Positions 12,148-23,172 of a DNA stretch of 64,000 nt are shown one piece after another. This DNA comes from Branchiostoma belcheri (taxonomy: Eukaryota > Chordata > Leptocardii > Amphioxiformes > Branchiostomatidae): assembly GCF_001625305.1 (NCBI RefSeq), contig NW_017803921.1:352100-416099 (forward strand), written 5' to 3'. The notes beneath the pieces are model-generated. The model did not search any database. It was not told where the DNA came from and saw nothing but the letters and a program-made list of their open reading frames with translations. Numbering within the stretch: the first letter of the stretch is position 1; each line of letters begins with the position of its first letter. The position numbers and the translations under genes were made by a program.

Positions 12148-13156
12148 CGACCACAGCATACTTGATACTAGAAGGGTTTTGGACAAAAACTGTACCTTGA
12201 ACTTGTGTTAAGTAGTTTAAAACAGATCACATCAGAGATACAATGCTGGCAGGCATCTTTATATTGCTCGAGAAGCTAGTTTTCAGCATTGGAGCATGTA
12301 TATTTTGCGCAAATGGGTTATTTACTTGGGAACTTATTCTAAGGATAATCGGTTGTATTGCTGAGAATTCTATTACTATGAAGTCCACACATCAGACCTG
12401 TTGGAATCTGTTGTAACCATTTATTTACATGGTTTCATATACATGTGACAACTTCAAGTTGTGTGCTTTTAAGAGAGTTGAAATAATTTTCTTGCAGTTG
12501 AAAGTTTGTCCCTTACTATGACATTAGGTTTGAAGAACATATAGTAGCTGCAGATACATGTATCTGACTATGTTACCTATGTGTAACATTCAGTATTAGT
12601 ATATCAACAAGTATGGTGAAAGATTTTAGCATTGTTTCACTGACATACATACTTCAACATTTGTTACTAGTAGGTCTGTGTGTACATTGTATTCGTAGAC
12701 ACTTTAAGATGAAGAATTGTTTTGTTTTGTATATATAACTAGAACAATACATAGGGTACTTGTAATACCAGGATGCTCTGTTTTGTCAGATTCAAAAAGA
12801 TGTGTTCTCATTGTCAATGAAGTACTTTCAGTATTTATCATTAGTCAAAACATGTTGTTCTTACACACAGCTATGGAAACCTCTGACATAAATTTTGAAA
12901 CTTCATGCACACATTATACATAGAAGTATTAAGCACACATCCAATTGGTTTTGACTGGACAGAACTTATTATCTATTTTATTTCAAGCAAACAGTGCCAG
13001 TAGAAATCCTCTATACATACAGTCTTAAACTTTGTTGTAATCTTAGACTTCACACATTAGATTAGCATTTTATAGTCTTCAGTAGTCCTGACTACATAAA
13101 GAAGGAACAAGTCAAGAAAGTTGCAGACAGTGTCTTTAAGCAGTACTGTTGTCTCT
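12148..13156. other. 3' regions of two convergent genes
   Basis: Non-coding stretch between the stop codons of the plus-strand Reeler gene and minus-strand NDUFV3. It should hold both 3' untranslated regions. Short open frames here are not supported. Confidence 0.5.
12977..12982 (-). terminator. Polyadenylation signal of NDUFV3
   Basis: AATAAA on the minus strand, 175 bp beyond the NDUFV3 stop codon at 13157. It also limits how far the convergent Reeler-gene 3' region (12148 onward) can extend without overlap. Confidence 0.5.
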
Positions 13157-16100
13157 CTACTTCTTGTTGGACGGCTGAGGCAGACGGTGCTGGTCACAGG
13201 ACGCGTCGATGTCGTAGAAAGACAGAGGGTTGTAGGAGTAGTACTCTGGTACTTTGTACACAGGTCCAGCTGCTGCTGGCTTCTCTGCAAAATACATGTA
13301 GAAGGAAAATAGTCAGGCAACACGTGACTGAAAAATTGTCTACAGTAACTCCAACTTAGGCACCCATAATCTCTGACTTCACAACATGTTTAAATGCATA
13401 CACTTAGTTGTCCAGCAGCAAAGACAGAATCACATTCAGTCTAGCACACACTGAGTCTTACAAATTGTACAGTCCTAAAAAAAAATCTACACTAGAACCA
13501 TGGTAAGGGGGAAACAAGGTTAGTCACGTATGGGACTGCATCCTTTCCAGTGACAGTTATCTGCAGTGGGAAGTAGAATGAACTACATGTAGTCCATATT
13601 GCCCTGAGGGAAGTGGCAGTGGGACTATAGAAAACAGTTGGCAAGTACATTTTGCAATTGTTAATATCCAAGGCTCTATGTTATATGTACCTCATCTGTC
13701 TACCAGACATCTTATGTAATAGGAAATATGTGTACTGAAAGATTAGTCACAGAGAGAGAGAGAAGAGTCAGTGTGGTACATGTGTTGTACATGAGAGGTG
13801 GGTGGGGGAGGCGAGACAGGGAGGCCAACAGGGTTCATCTGTCCTACAACAACCTGCCTCCCTCACCTGTCTCTGCTGCCTCCCCATCCAGACCAGGTGT
13901 GCCGTCTCCACCTGCTGACAGGTGTTCATCAGATGCCACCTGCGCTTCACTTGCTTCATTTGCCTGGGCAGTTGCCGCTTGTTCCAGCTCCGGTGATTTG
14001 TTTATGTCAACTTCACCCTGCTCTTCTGGAAAAGCTGATGGTTGTGGTGTAGCTTTGGCATCTTCTTCTTTAACTTCTGCAGCCTCTGGTTCTTTAGTTA
14101 TCACTTCTGCAGCCTCTGGTTTTTTAGTTATCACCCCTGCAGCCTCTGGTTCTTTAGTTATCACTTCTGCAGCCTCTGGTTTTTTAGTTATCACCCCTGC
14201 AGCCTCTGGTTCTTTAGTCATCACCCCTGCAGCCTCTGCAGCTTTAGTTATCACCCCTGCAGCCTCTGCAGCTTTAGTTATCACCTCTGAAGCCTCTGGT
14301 TCTTTAGTTATCACTTCTGCAGCCTCTGGGTCTTTAGTTATCACCTCTGCAGCCTCTGGTTCTTTAGTTATCACCTCTGCAGCCTCTGGTTCTTTAGTTA
14401 TCACCTCTGCAGCCTCCGGTTCTTTAGTTATCACCTCTGCAGCCTCTGGTTCTTTAGTTATAATGTCTGCTTGTCCACCGACTGTCTCCCCTTCAGAATC
14501 TGAACTAGAGCTTGAACTTGTCCCAGAGCTTGAACTCGACCCAGAGCTTGAGCTTGAGGATGTTGTCCCTTCAGACGCCAGCCCTTCCCCAGTGGTAGAC
14601 TGAGACTTGGCTTCCTCTGCTGCTGCTGCCATCTCTGCTACAGCTGCTGAGATGGTTGTGGGCTGACCTGCTAGATCCTGGTGTGCCTTGGCTGCCAGTG
14701 ATTCCCCAACTTCAGGAACACTCCCTCCCTCTGCTTCTATTGCACCGGCAAGACAATACATATCTTAATCTATCCCTTCTTAAAACAATTCATATACTGT
14801 TAAAGAATTTCTTTCTATCTTTTACTGTATTTGGTACATCTTGAGCTGCTGAAGACTTGAAATGTTTTGCCAAGCCAAAATCAGAATCCTGGAAGAAAAA
14901 GAATGGTGAAAAAAGTTAAATTCTATTGCAGATGTGGAACAAACAATGGTTTAAGACAATCACCTTTAGCATCTTCCCCAGCTTCACCTTGCAGTGTGGA
15001 ATGTCTTGGCTCCCCTTCCTCTTTCTCTGCCTGAACTACAGTGTCTTGGGTCTGTGTGTCTACACTCTGTGCCTTCACTAACAGTTCTACCAGCTTTCCT
15101 TTCCTATCGGACATCTTGAATTTGATTCCCCTTTCTTTGAGAAGTTGTCTTAGCTCTGAGACTGTTCTGTGATTACCAGGAGTACTTTCACTGAGCTCTG
15201 AATATAATGACTGATGAGGTGACGACAATTGAGAAGACATGTCCCTGTTAGTGTTACTTGCTGTATCTATCCCTGATGATATGTTCCCATCCTTGGCTTC
15301 TGACTCCCTGAGAAGTGTTAGAAGGTCTGCTTTCCTTGTTGATGCTTTAAACTTAATGCCTTTTTGTCTGAGAAGTTGTTTAAGGACTGAAACCGTCCAC
15401 TGGCTGGCTACATGATTAGGTGTTCCTGTTGTTGTTGCCTCACTTTTAGACTTCAGTCTTCTTGCACTCCTGTCATCATTGGGAGTATTTGACACCGGAT
15501 CTAAAAAAAATAAAAGACAAGGGCAAAAATCACAAAAACGTTTGGTTCATCAATTTTTGGGGTCAATTTTTCCATTGTTCAAGATCTAAACTGAAGAGGA
15601 AAGACCCAAGGGACCATAGAAAATTCTTAAGAAGACTGAAGTGTTCCTTGAGGCAACAAAATTGTGAAAAATTAGCACATGATTTAAACTGATGAAAATG
15701 ACAATGTATGGCCATGGCATGGCGCTATGTAAAACACCCTTACCATGGAGATGATTGGCCCTATGATTGGGGTAGAGGGGATATTGGAAAAGGAAAGTGT
15801 TAAGTGGAGTGAGTGGCACGTTGGTGTCATGTGCCATGATGAGATTATACTCAGAAAAAGTATGAGAGTTATTCAGCAGAGTTATTGTTCTACCAAATGA
15901 TGGGTGGTCAACTAAAAAAAAAAAAAAACTACACATATGTAGATCAGCAATCAGAACCATGAGTAAAATCAACTAACTATACTGATAACACCAAGAATAT
16001 TACAAGCTGTCACCAGATATACATGCAGCTATACTGAATTAGCCTGAGTGTCAGCCTTAATAGCTTTTGTCCACTCCCCACGATCAGCTACCAGGCCAAA

Positions 16101-16758
16101 AATGCATGCGGGTTCAGTCTTTTTGGCCCTTAAATCGTGGGGAGCAGACAAAAGCTAAAGACTAAAAGAGGCTGACACTCAGGCTAATACGAAATGTCTG
16201 GTTCTTTGCAACAATATCCAAAAACATGCTACATGTACATCCAATAATTAAGGAATAACATGGTCACAGTTGTCTAGCTTCATGGAAAGGTTACCTGCGG
16301 CCTTGGGGGGAGGAGGTGGTGGTGCCTTGGCCCCCTGGGGTGGGGTGGTACTCCCCCCTGCGTCAGTAGTGAGTGGTGCATGTTGGAGGAGGGCTGCACA
16401 TGGTCTGGTCACCTCAGGTCTCAGAACATACTATATACAGAGAAAAATACAAACATGTTTATCTTATATCGTTCTGACGTACTCAAACGTTTTAAGTTTG
16501 TTGTCACTTTCTGATCGAGATGATATCTAGGTCAGGGTTACTACCCCTCCCCCCTACGAAAAAAACCCGCAAAGTTTTATCCAAAATATCCACTTAACAA
16601 GCACAAGAAACCTCCCAAATATGTTCTTAACCCTTTCACTCTTACATAAAAGTTTATAAATCTGTCTAAATGTTGCTTTTTTCTGTGTAAACGGCAGAAA
16701 ATCTAAGCACCTTTCCCGCAGAAGTTAGAAGGGCGCCAATCCGCATGGGCGCCGCCAT
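13157..16758 (-). CDS. NDUFV3: NADH dehydrogenase flavoprotein 3 (complex I), long 572 aa and short 103 aa forms
   Basis: Exons 16711-16758, 16295-16430, 14964-15500, 13867-14736 and 13157-13284 total 1719 nt. The two middle exons are both phase 1-1 and multiples of three, so skipping both gives a 103-residue protein, close in size to the short mammalian isoform. The N-terminus (MAAPMRIGALLTSAG) resembles a mitochondrial presequence. The last exon reads YKVPEYYSYNPLSFYDI and ends RLPQPSNKK, matching the conserved vertebrate C-terminus YKNLQHHDYSTYTFLDL...FRMPQPS. A proline stretch before the junction (APPPPPPKAAEKPA) matches the mammalian linker. NDUFV3 sits on the NADH-oxidising module of complex I. 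The long form adds two SAP-like helices (residues about 97-127 and 174-205), a serine-rich block and thirteen decapeptide repeats. Start chosen for presequence and Kozak context. Confidence 0.9.
14072..14461 (-). repeat. Coding 30-bp minisatellite, 13 copies of ITKEPEAAEV
   Basis: Thirteen in-frame 30-nt units encode ITK-x-PEAA-x-V decapeptides within the long NDUFV3 exon 13867-14736. Variants include ITKAAEAAGV (two adjacent copies) and ITKKPEAAEV (two copies alternating with EPEAAGV/AEV), showing that blocks were duplicated. Copy number is likely to vary between alleles. Confidence 0.95.
14964..15500 (-). CDS. NDUFV3: NDUFV3 long-form exon with two SAP-like motifs
   Basis: The exon encodes two similar segments, TVSVLKQLLRQKGIKFKAST and TVSELRQLLKERGIKFKMSD, each followed by RK-x(2-3)-L-x-x-LL. 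This is the helix-turn-helix pattern of SAP/HeH-type modules (VxELKxxLKxxGL..xGxKxxLxxRL). The spacing between the two is about 77 residues. SAP motifs usually bind nucleic acid; here that would be inside mitochondria or in a non-mitochondrial pool, which is speculative. Confidence 0.65.
16040..16186. mobile_element. Foldback element, TAGCCTGAGTGTCAGCC termini
   Basis: Perfect terminal inverted repeat TAGCCTGAGTGTCAGCC against GGCTGACACTCAGGCTA, with further internal pairing (tccccacgat / atcgtgggga). Non-coding, in an NDUFV3 intron. Other elements with TAGCCTG ends occur at 31284, 35319, 41232, 50536 and at the window end (63967). Confidence 0.75.
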
Positions 16759-17100
16759 CTTGGATTACGTCGTGGCAAGGCATGCCGGGAGAACGACAGG
16801 TGTGCATGAAAACAGGCCTGGGTCGATTGAAAGTGAAAGGTCTTGAGAAGAAAATACACCCATTTACGTGCTTAAAGAGAGGCTAAAGAGACATAGCCTG
16901 GCTTCAGTACTCTGACAGGTGAAAGACGCCATCTATGCGGGCCTAAAAAGTCCATTTTGTGACGAAAAGAGTCTAACATTGGCAGGTAATGCACAAAAAC
17001 ACCCCTACATAGCAGGTAGAATGCTCTGGGAAAATCCCGAATGAGGTCACGGGAAATTTCACCTGGCCCCTTGTTTTTTCTCGACAGTAACCAGACTGAC
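16759..17100. promoter_or_regulatory. Head-to-head promoter of NDUFV3 and the dsRBD-OTU gene
   Basis: Only 342 bp separate the NDUFV3 ATG (16758, minus) from the first ATG of the dsRBD-OTU gene (17101, plus). The ISRE-like GAAAGTGAAAGG lies at 16829-16840, between them. A housekeeping gene and a putative immune gene would share this region. Confidence 0.5.
16829..16840 (+). promoter_or_regulatory. ISRE/IRF-like site upstream of the dsRBD-OTU gene
   Basis: GAAAGTGAAAGG matches the IRF consensus GAAANNGAAA and lies about 260 bp before the ATG at 17101. The second copy of the 5' exon (19350) has only attgaaggtct at the aligned place, so the site is specific to the first copy. Confidence 0.45.
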
Positions 17101-17573
17101 ATGGAGGCATCAGCAGCACCTACCAGTCCTACTGATGCAGAAATAAGAGAGAAAGTCCGCTCCATCAACTACAGCGATACTGGGGAGGTTGGTATTAAAT
17201 AGAAGAAATGCTATATAGTATAAGTCTGTATCTGTGTCTGAATAGTCGGTACAACGAGTATAATCGCGTGTTCGCCTCTGTGTGTTTCTTTACTATAAGA
17301 AGGGGGTGAAGTACTAGTATGCTATCCCTAACAAGTTCGATGAATTGTTTCCACAGGTTACCGTAATGGGCCGACAGATCAAATACAACACCAGCATGCG
17401 GTTTGAATTCAACACGATGCAGCTGATCTATTACTGCGAAGCGTGGGACATCGGGAGCGGCCAATCTGACAACTCCGGTAAACGCGAGAGCCGCCAGGGG
17501 GCAGCAGAGCACGCCATCGAACACCTGTTCAAGCGCCTCAGGAAAAATGGTACTCTCCAAGCGAAGGTTTCGC
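17101..17573 (+). CDS. 5' module copy 1: dsRBD-like exons
   Basis: Exons 17101-17187 (87 nt, phase 0) and 17357-17573 (217 nt, phase 1 end). The encoded MEASAAPTSPTDAEI leads into a helix, three strands and a long helix with basic GKRESRQ before AAEHAIEHL, as in dsRNA-binding domains, where a lysine-rich stretch precedes helix 2. The lysines are partly replaced, so RNA binding is not assured. Confidence 0.65.
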
Positions 17574-20500
17574 GTAAGTAGTAGCCGGAATTTCTTTCAT
17601 TGGCCTCTCATATCAAGGTCATACTATTAACCTAGAAAGGCCAACATTCGCTTGGGAGCAAATGCAGCAGATGGCTTCACCACATCCCCCATACCAAAAA
17701 TGGATCTATCCCACGATGGCTGCCAATAAAACTAAGTCTATAGCCCCCATGCAGCAATGGGATCTTCCAATGCCTTCTGTTAGAACATGTGAAACAGTGT
17801 TCTAGAACCAACTGTCATCTGGAGACTTGGGTTTTCAAGCTACAATCGCTGTTTTTACTGAAAGTAAGGTAAATGAAAGTATTAAGTTAAAGTATAAAAG
17901 GTAAATGAATAGAATTTTTGTTAGTTTACTAAAGAAATATTACATATAAATACATGTACATACAACGAAAACCTTGTGGCAAGCCCCCCTTAATACGAAT
18001 ATAATAATACATATTTGAGGTGTGACATGTTACAAAGAATGTTCGTCTCGAGAATATTATCAATATAGCTAATATGAAAATAATGCATTATAGAAATAAA
18101 GCTTGTTATTCGATGATGCACTCTTAAAGATGACGTATTTTGCATATAATAAACATTGATTCAAGTGTCTATTCTTTTCCTGCTTTTCAATTTTACCATA
18201 CAGTATATCCGTTTTCGTTAGCACAATATGTTCAGAAAAGGTGTCGAGCCACCAGCAGCAAACGTCGTTCCAACTAGTAACGTAACAACAATCTACAAAC
18301 AAGTGGCTTAGGTTTTGTTTGTTGTTACAAAATGGACATTTGTCTGAGTCTGTAACTTTAATTTTTTTAGATAGCAATTTGTCAGCAAAAATCTATGTAT
18401 TATCTTATACTGAAAATACTGTAGTTTAACATTCTTAGTGCATATGAATCATAGCGGCTAGATTCAACAAATTTTGTTTTTCAACTGCTTTGTGAATGTT
18501 TCGTCAGACAATAATGAATTATAAAACTTCCAGAAACCAGGACCTCTAGGTTTATAACAGGTAGAAATAAGGGTTAATGTAACAGCCCTGTGCTCTGGGA
18601 TAGGAGAATTTATTAATAAATTATCAGTTTTGACAGTCTTCATTTATCTCTAGCGGAGCTAATGAGAAAGATTGGACGGGCAGAGTGCGCAGAGGACGCG
18701 GAGAGAATTGCGGCAAGTGAGCGGCAAGGTGCAGGTATTAAACAATGTTCCAGAAACACGCTTAATAATTGCGATTGCATACACAAACCCAAGAATGAAA
18801 GAGTTATCTTTAGATATTGACCATTATCTCTCAGTGTAAGTTAAAGCAAAATACAGATATGTTTTGATGTTTCTATTTCATACACAAATCACAGAATAAA
18901 ATAGTTCTTTAGATATTGATCATTCGTTGTCAGTCAGCGCAAGTCAAAGCAGATTTGTTTTGATGGGGGCCTGCAAGTGGGGGTCCCGACAACGCTCTAC
19001 GCTGAATTCGGAAACTTCTCGATTACGCTTTACGATAAATTCCAAGTGGCTACAACGCATTACGTAGAATTAAAATGGCGAATACGCTCTACGCAAAATG
19101 CGCCAAATACGCTCTACGTTGAATTAGCGGCCCGTCTACGCTCTACGTAGAATTAAAACGGCCGATTACGTTATACGGAAAAGGATTTGCAGTCTCTATT
19201 TTATAATTCGTGCAGGTTGACGAGTGATCCTTACATATGAGTTCTACAACGGCCGCACTGTGTGATGTAGCGATGTGGTACACATGCAAACATTCACTGA
19301 TTAACGATTGAAGGTCTATGCAGATTTCCCTGACAGTAACCAGACTGGCATGGAGGCACCAGCAGCCCCTACCAGTCCGACTGATGCCGAAATAAGAGAG
19401 AAAGTCCGGTCCATCAACTACAGCGATACTGGGGAGGTTAGTATTAAATAGAAGAAAATGCTATATAGTATGAGTCTGTATCTGTGCCTGTACAAATGTA
19501 TAGTCGGTACAACGAGTATAATCGCGTGTGTGCCTCTGTGTGTTTCTTTACTATAAGAAGGGGGTGAAGTACTAGTATGCTATCTCTAACATTTCCGATG
19601 AATTGTTCCACAGGTTACCGTAATGGGCCGACAGATCAAATATAACACCAGCATGCGGTTTGAATTCAACACGATGCAGCTGATCTATTACTGCGAAGCG
19701 TGGGACATCGGGAGCGGCCAATCTGACAACTCCGGTAAACGCGAGAGCCGCCAGGGGGCAGCAGAGCACGCCATCGAACACCTGATGAAGCGCCTCAGGA
19801 AAAATGGTGCTCTCCAAGCAAAGGTTTCGCGTAAGTAGTAGCCGGAATTTCTTTCATTGGCCTCTCATATCAAGGTCATACTATTAACCTAGAAAGGCCG
19901 ATATTTGCTTGGGAGCAAATGCAGCAGATGGCTTCACCACATCCCCCATACCAAAAATGGATCTATCCCACGATGGCTGCCAATAAAAGTCTATAGCCCC
20001 CATGCAGCAATGGAATCTTCCAATGCCTTCTGTTGGAACATGTGAAACAGTGTTCTAGAACCAACTCACTTACTGTCATGTTTGGGTTCTCAAGCTACAA
20101 TCGCTGTTTTTACTGAAAGTAAGGTAAATGAAAGTATTAAGTTAAAGTATAAAAGGTAAATAAAAGAATATAGAACACTATAGTCCAGGCATTTGGTGCC
20201 AAGCTACCCTTATGCTGAATTTCAGATTATTTGGTTTTTGTATTAGTGCACAGGAGCCAAAAATGTACATTTTTGGTTAATAGTGAAAAACAATAAGTAA
20301 ATTATTATAATGTATTTCCTTTATATGCTGAATATCGTCTATGAATCTTTTTTCTGCAGATGCCTTTAAGACACTAAAGCACCTGTTGACAGAGGTGAAA
20401 ATAGCAGACGACTTCCGTACTGACACCTACTACAGACTGTCCATGCACGTGGCTGAGTCAGGTCTGACCTTCCGTGCTGAGGTACCGAAGGATGGAAACT

Positions 20501-22527
20501 GTCTGTTTCACGCCGTGGCCGATCAACTCTTCCGTACAGAAGGGAGACGAACTAGCCACGTGGATCTACGCAGACGGGCAGTTAACTACCTGAGGAAGAA
20601 CCCATACAATGTAAGTTATGTATGCTTAAGGACATGTGACTATGGTGGTCGCATTAGATTATTTGTGATGAAAAACACTTAAGTCAAATGTAAAAAAAAA
20701 TGCCGATTGGAAACAATTGAACATATGATAAGTCGTCCACCACGCCACCACCCTCAAAAATGTTATCATCAAAATGGATTTTCACCGTTGACTTTCAACT
20801 TGATTGACATTTTGCAGAGCCGTGGGGATCATCTCAGGGCCTTCGTCTCAGATCAGAACTGGGACCTATACCTGGACACCATGTCACGTGACGGGACGTG
20901 GGGAGACCACATCGTCCTACAGGCCATGGCGGACATGTTTGGTCATGACGTCAGCATCGTGTCGAGTGTAGAGGCGGAGAACTACGTCACCATCCTGACG
21001 CCAAGTCCCGGGACTGCCGCTAGGAAGGAACCTCCACTTCTGCTGGGGCATTATGCAGAGAACCACTATGCAAGTCTTGATAGTACGTTAGATAGTAACC
21101 TATGTGCCTGAGCGTGAGCAAACACCAGAAGTGATATATTTAACAAACAGGTTCAGCATACTTACGTGAATACAGATTCGTCTCGATATTTATTTAAGGC
21201 ATTTATTAGGTAGAACACTCATTAGTGTTCACTGGGAATTGAGGTACAATTCTGTGAAACAATGTAAAACAATGTACAATGTATATACATTGTTGTATAT
21301 ATACCGATCAGGATCAAAAACAACTGAATACATACGATATCGAGAAACAAACTTTCATGAAATATGATCAAATGCTAACGTTATCACTGTATCAAATACC
21401 AGGGCGCAGAAAAAGGAAAAGGTCGGCTGCCAGCGTCAGTTCATCCGACCAAGAAGAACCAGCAACGCGACGAAAACAACCGCCTAGGTCGGCAAAGCAA
21501 GGCAAAGGAGCAGGACGGGCAAACGGTGAGATCAAATTCATTCATGTCCAACATGTAGCCTACCTGCCAGCCTGGTTGCCCCCTAGTTAGTTAATTTATC
21601 AGTACTATTAAACACGTCGCTACCAACTGCTTGGTAAGAGGGAAGTGAGGGAACACCCCAAAAAATAAACTAAAATGTGACCTATAGAGAATGAAATATA
21701 TCGATATATTCAATCTATACGTTTTTTTCTAAATCTTTCTTTGATATCATAGATAATGCAGTATGGCACTCCAATGTTTACATTAATATTGCCTACACAA
21801 TGGCAAGCAAACATCGCATGACATGTACGTTTCGAGCTCTGTACGCATAGTGACACGGCACTAATTCTTTGTCCTTTTCTTTCCATGAAAAAGACTTAGT
21901 ATAGTACATTCTCATTTTCTGTAACTTCCTGCTTTCTGCAGCTACGCCTGCGAAGTCGAGACCAATCGCAATGGTACAACCCCAACTCCGGCCAGCAGAC
22001 GACTCACCATTGCCATGGCAGCCTCGAGGTCAATATAACGGCCCATCAGAAATAAGTTAGTTACAATACAATAATGCTTAATAGCCGCAAATGCAAAGTA
22101 TGAAAGGAAGAACATTGCTCTAGATGCCTACAGCTTCTATGACATATAAAGTAGATTGACATCTGAAGTAGTCTGTCTTTTTTTTTATCTGCTTATTGAA
22201 AATGTCTAAACAGCACATATTGATAAGCCGCCCGCTAGCCTTTTAAAGTAAATACATCACGTGTATGTTAACACGTTGCTTATGTGTTAGCTGACTTTGA
22301 CTCAATATCTGTATACAGAACTGCTCTTTATCCGGAATAAACGGGCATAACTCAAATTTTGGGGCGTAAGAAAAAACTACGAACTTCAAGTCTTCTATGA
22401 TTTGATGGACGCTGGTTGAAGACTTACATTATTTATCATCTACATATTAGATTGGTTTGAACATAAGTGTTTTGTTTTTATTTCAGGTTTATCAGAAACT
22501 TCAGATGATGATTTTGAGTCGGTATAG
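17101..22527 (+). CDS. dsRBD-like - OTU protease protein, alternative 5' modules (365-392 aa)
   Basis: Shared exons: 20360-20610 and 20818-21082 (OTU), 21403-21525 (basic, RRRKRKRSA...TRRKQPP), 21942-22055, 22487-22527 (acidic end SETSDDDFESV). The 5' part exists twice: 17101-17187 + 17357-17573, and 19350-19436 + 19614-19830. With the second copy the frame closes at 1098 nt, 365 aa. With the first copy, the 81-nt phase 1-1 exon 18654-18734 can be added, giving 392 aa. The N-terminal 101 residues resemble a double-stranded RNA-binding fold (YNTSMRFEF, YYCEAW, GSGQS, then helix KRESRQGAAEHAIEHLFKRL). The OTU Cys box is DGNCLFHAVADQL (Cys149) and the His box NHYASLD (His268). This is an inverted paralogue of the gene at 595-7001 without DED, glycosyltransferase or Death parts. 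Likely a cytosolic or nuclear deubiquitinase coupled to RNA sensing; that role is inference. Confidence 0.8.
18069..18377 (-). mobile_element. LINE 3' end (zf-RVT region)
   Basis: An open frame on the minus strand reads KCPFCNNKQNLSHLFVDCCY followed by an HLNQCLLYAKYVIFKS stretch. This is the C-x2-C...H...C zinc-binding motif and following helix found after the reverse transcriptase of many non-LTR retrotransposons. Only this C-terminal piece is present, so it is 5'-truncated, as LINE copies usually are. It lies in an intron of the dsRBD-OTU gene, opposite strand. Confidence 0.7.
18654..18734 (+). CDS. Orphan DED-like exon (81 nt, phase 1-1)
   Basis: Flanked by an acceptor (ctctag) and a donor (gtatta), with one open frame: PELMRKIGRAECAEDAERIA. 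It aligns with the end of the DED in the paralogue (LLTKIGRHDFAEQAEKVAEDER), sharing KIGR, AE-x-AE and ER. Only the last one or two DED helices remain. It may be a skipped relic or an alternative exon. Confidence 0.5.
18965..19192 (+). repeat. CGTA-rich dispersed repeat, copy A
   Basis: Begins gggggcctgcaag and then runs through degenerate units such as tacgctctacgtagaatta. A second member with the same GGGCCTGCAAG end but opposite orientation is at 50146-50355. Family not recognised. Confidence 0.6.
19350..19830 (+). CDS. 5' module copy 2: dsRBD-like exons
   Basis: Near-identical second copy of the 17101-17573 module, with the same exon lengths (87 and 217 nt) and phases. Differences are few (e.g. 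HLMKRLRKNGALQ against HLFKRLRKNGTLQ). The ATG context is conserved, but the acceptor-like cag upstream gives no matching phase, so this is better read as an alternative first exon than as an internal repeat. Confidence 0.65.
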
Positions 22528-23037
22528 ACCGATTCTGGCTGTTCATTGAAGTAACTCGGTGTACAGTGTCCTGGAGGCCGGCCATGGAATCGTTCTACTG
22601 GGATCGAACTAAAATATTCTGGGCAGCTAATTATTTTTAATCTATTATTAATCTGTAATAATATGAGCTCAAGAGTAGCATTTATGCAAAACCGGTTTAT
22701 GCAATCAAAAGCTGTATATGTTGATTTACTTTGTTCTAAATTTGAGATGTACATTTTACTACTCTGAAAAGTTATTTTTCGAAGAAAGTACAAGCTAAAC
22801 GAGAAATCAGGATAGTTGGTGGAATAACAATGGAATAATGAACGCACATCACTGATGTATATGCCATGTACTTAAAGCCTACCTACCTACTTTGATCACG
22901 TGCTTTGATGCTATGTCATTCTAGATCAGTGTCTGTGCAATACTCCATGAGACCGCATGGAAGCCACTGGCTATGTACGAGCGAGGAGTGGATTACTAAA
23001 CATATCCGTATGGGGCGCTTTTGAACTGAAATGTTGT

Positions 23038-23172
23038 GAGAGTGAGTGAGTGAGTGAGTGAGTGAGTGAGTGAGTGAGTGAGTGAGTGAGTGAGTGAGTG
23101 AGTGAGTGAGTGAGTGAGTGAGTGAGTGAGTGAGTGAGTGAGTGAGAGTGAGTGAGTGAGTGAGTGAGTGAG
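23038..23172. repeat. (GTGA)n simple repeat
   Basis: Uninterrupted GTGA tetranucleotide tract with one GTGAGAGTGA slip near 23140. It is the reverse complement of the tract at 10669-10852. Confidence 0.95.

Larger units (their letters stand above)
17040..20160 (+). repeat. Tandem duplication of about 0.85 kb (17040-17910 and 19325-20160)
   Basis: Both copies hold the 5' exons, their intron, and flanking intron (e.g. gcagcagatggcttcaccac at about 17664 and 19921). Identity looks above 90 percent over the whole unit, with small indels. The 1.4 kb between them holds a LINE fragment, a DED-like exon and a CGTA-rich repeat. Confidence 0.85.

Noticed and set aside
13728-14603. Long plus-strand open frame rich in SAASGSLVIT repeats
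   Set aside because: It is the antisense shadow of the NDUFV3 decapeptide minisatellite; the minus strand has correct splice sites and a recognised protein.
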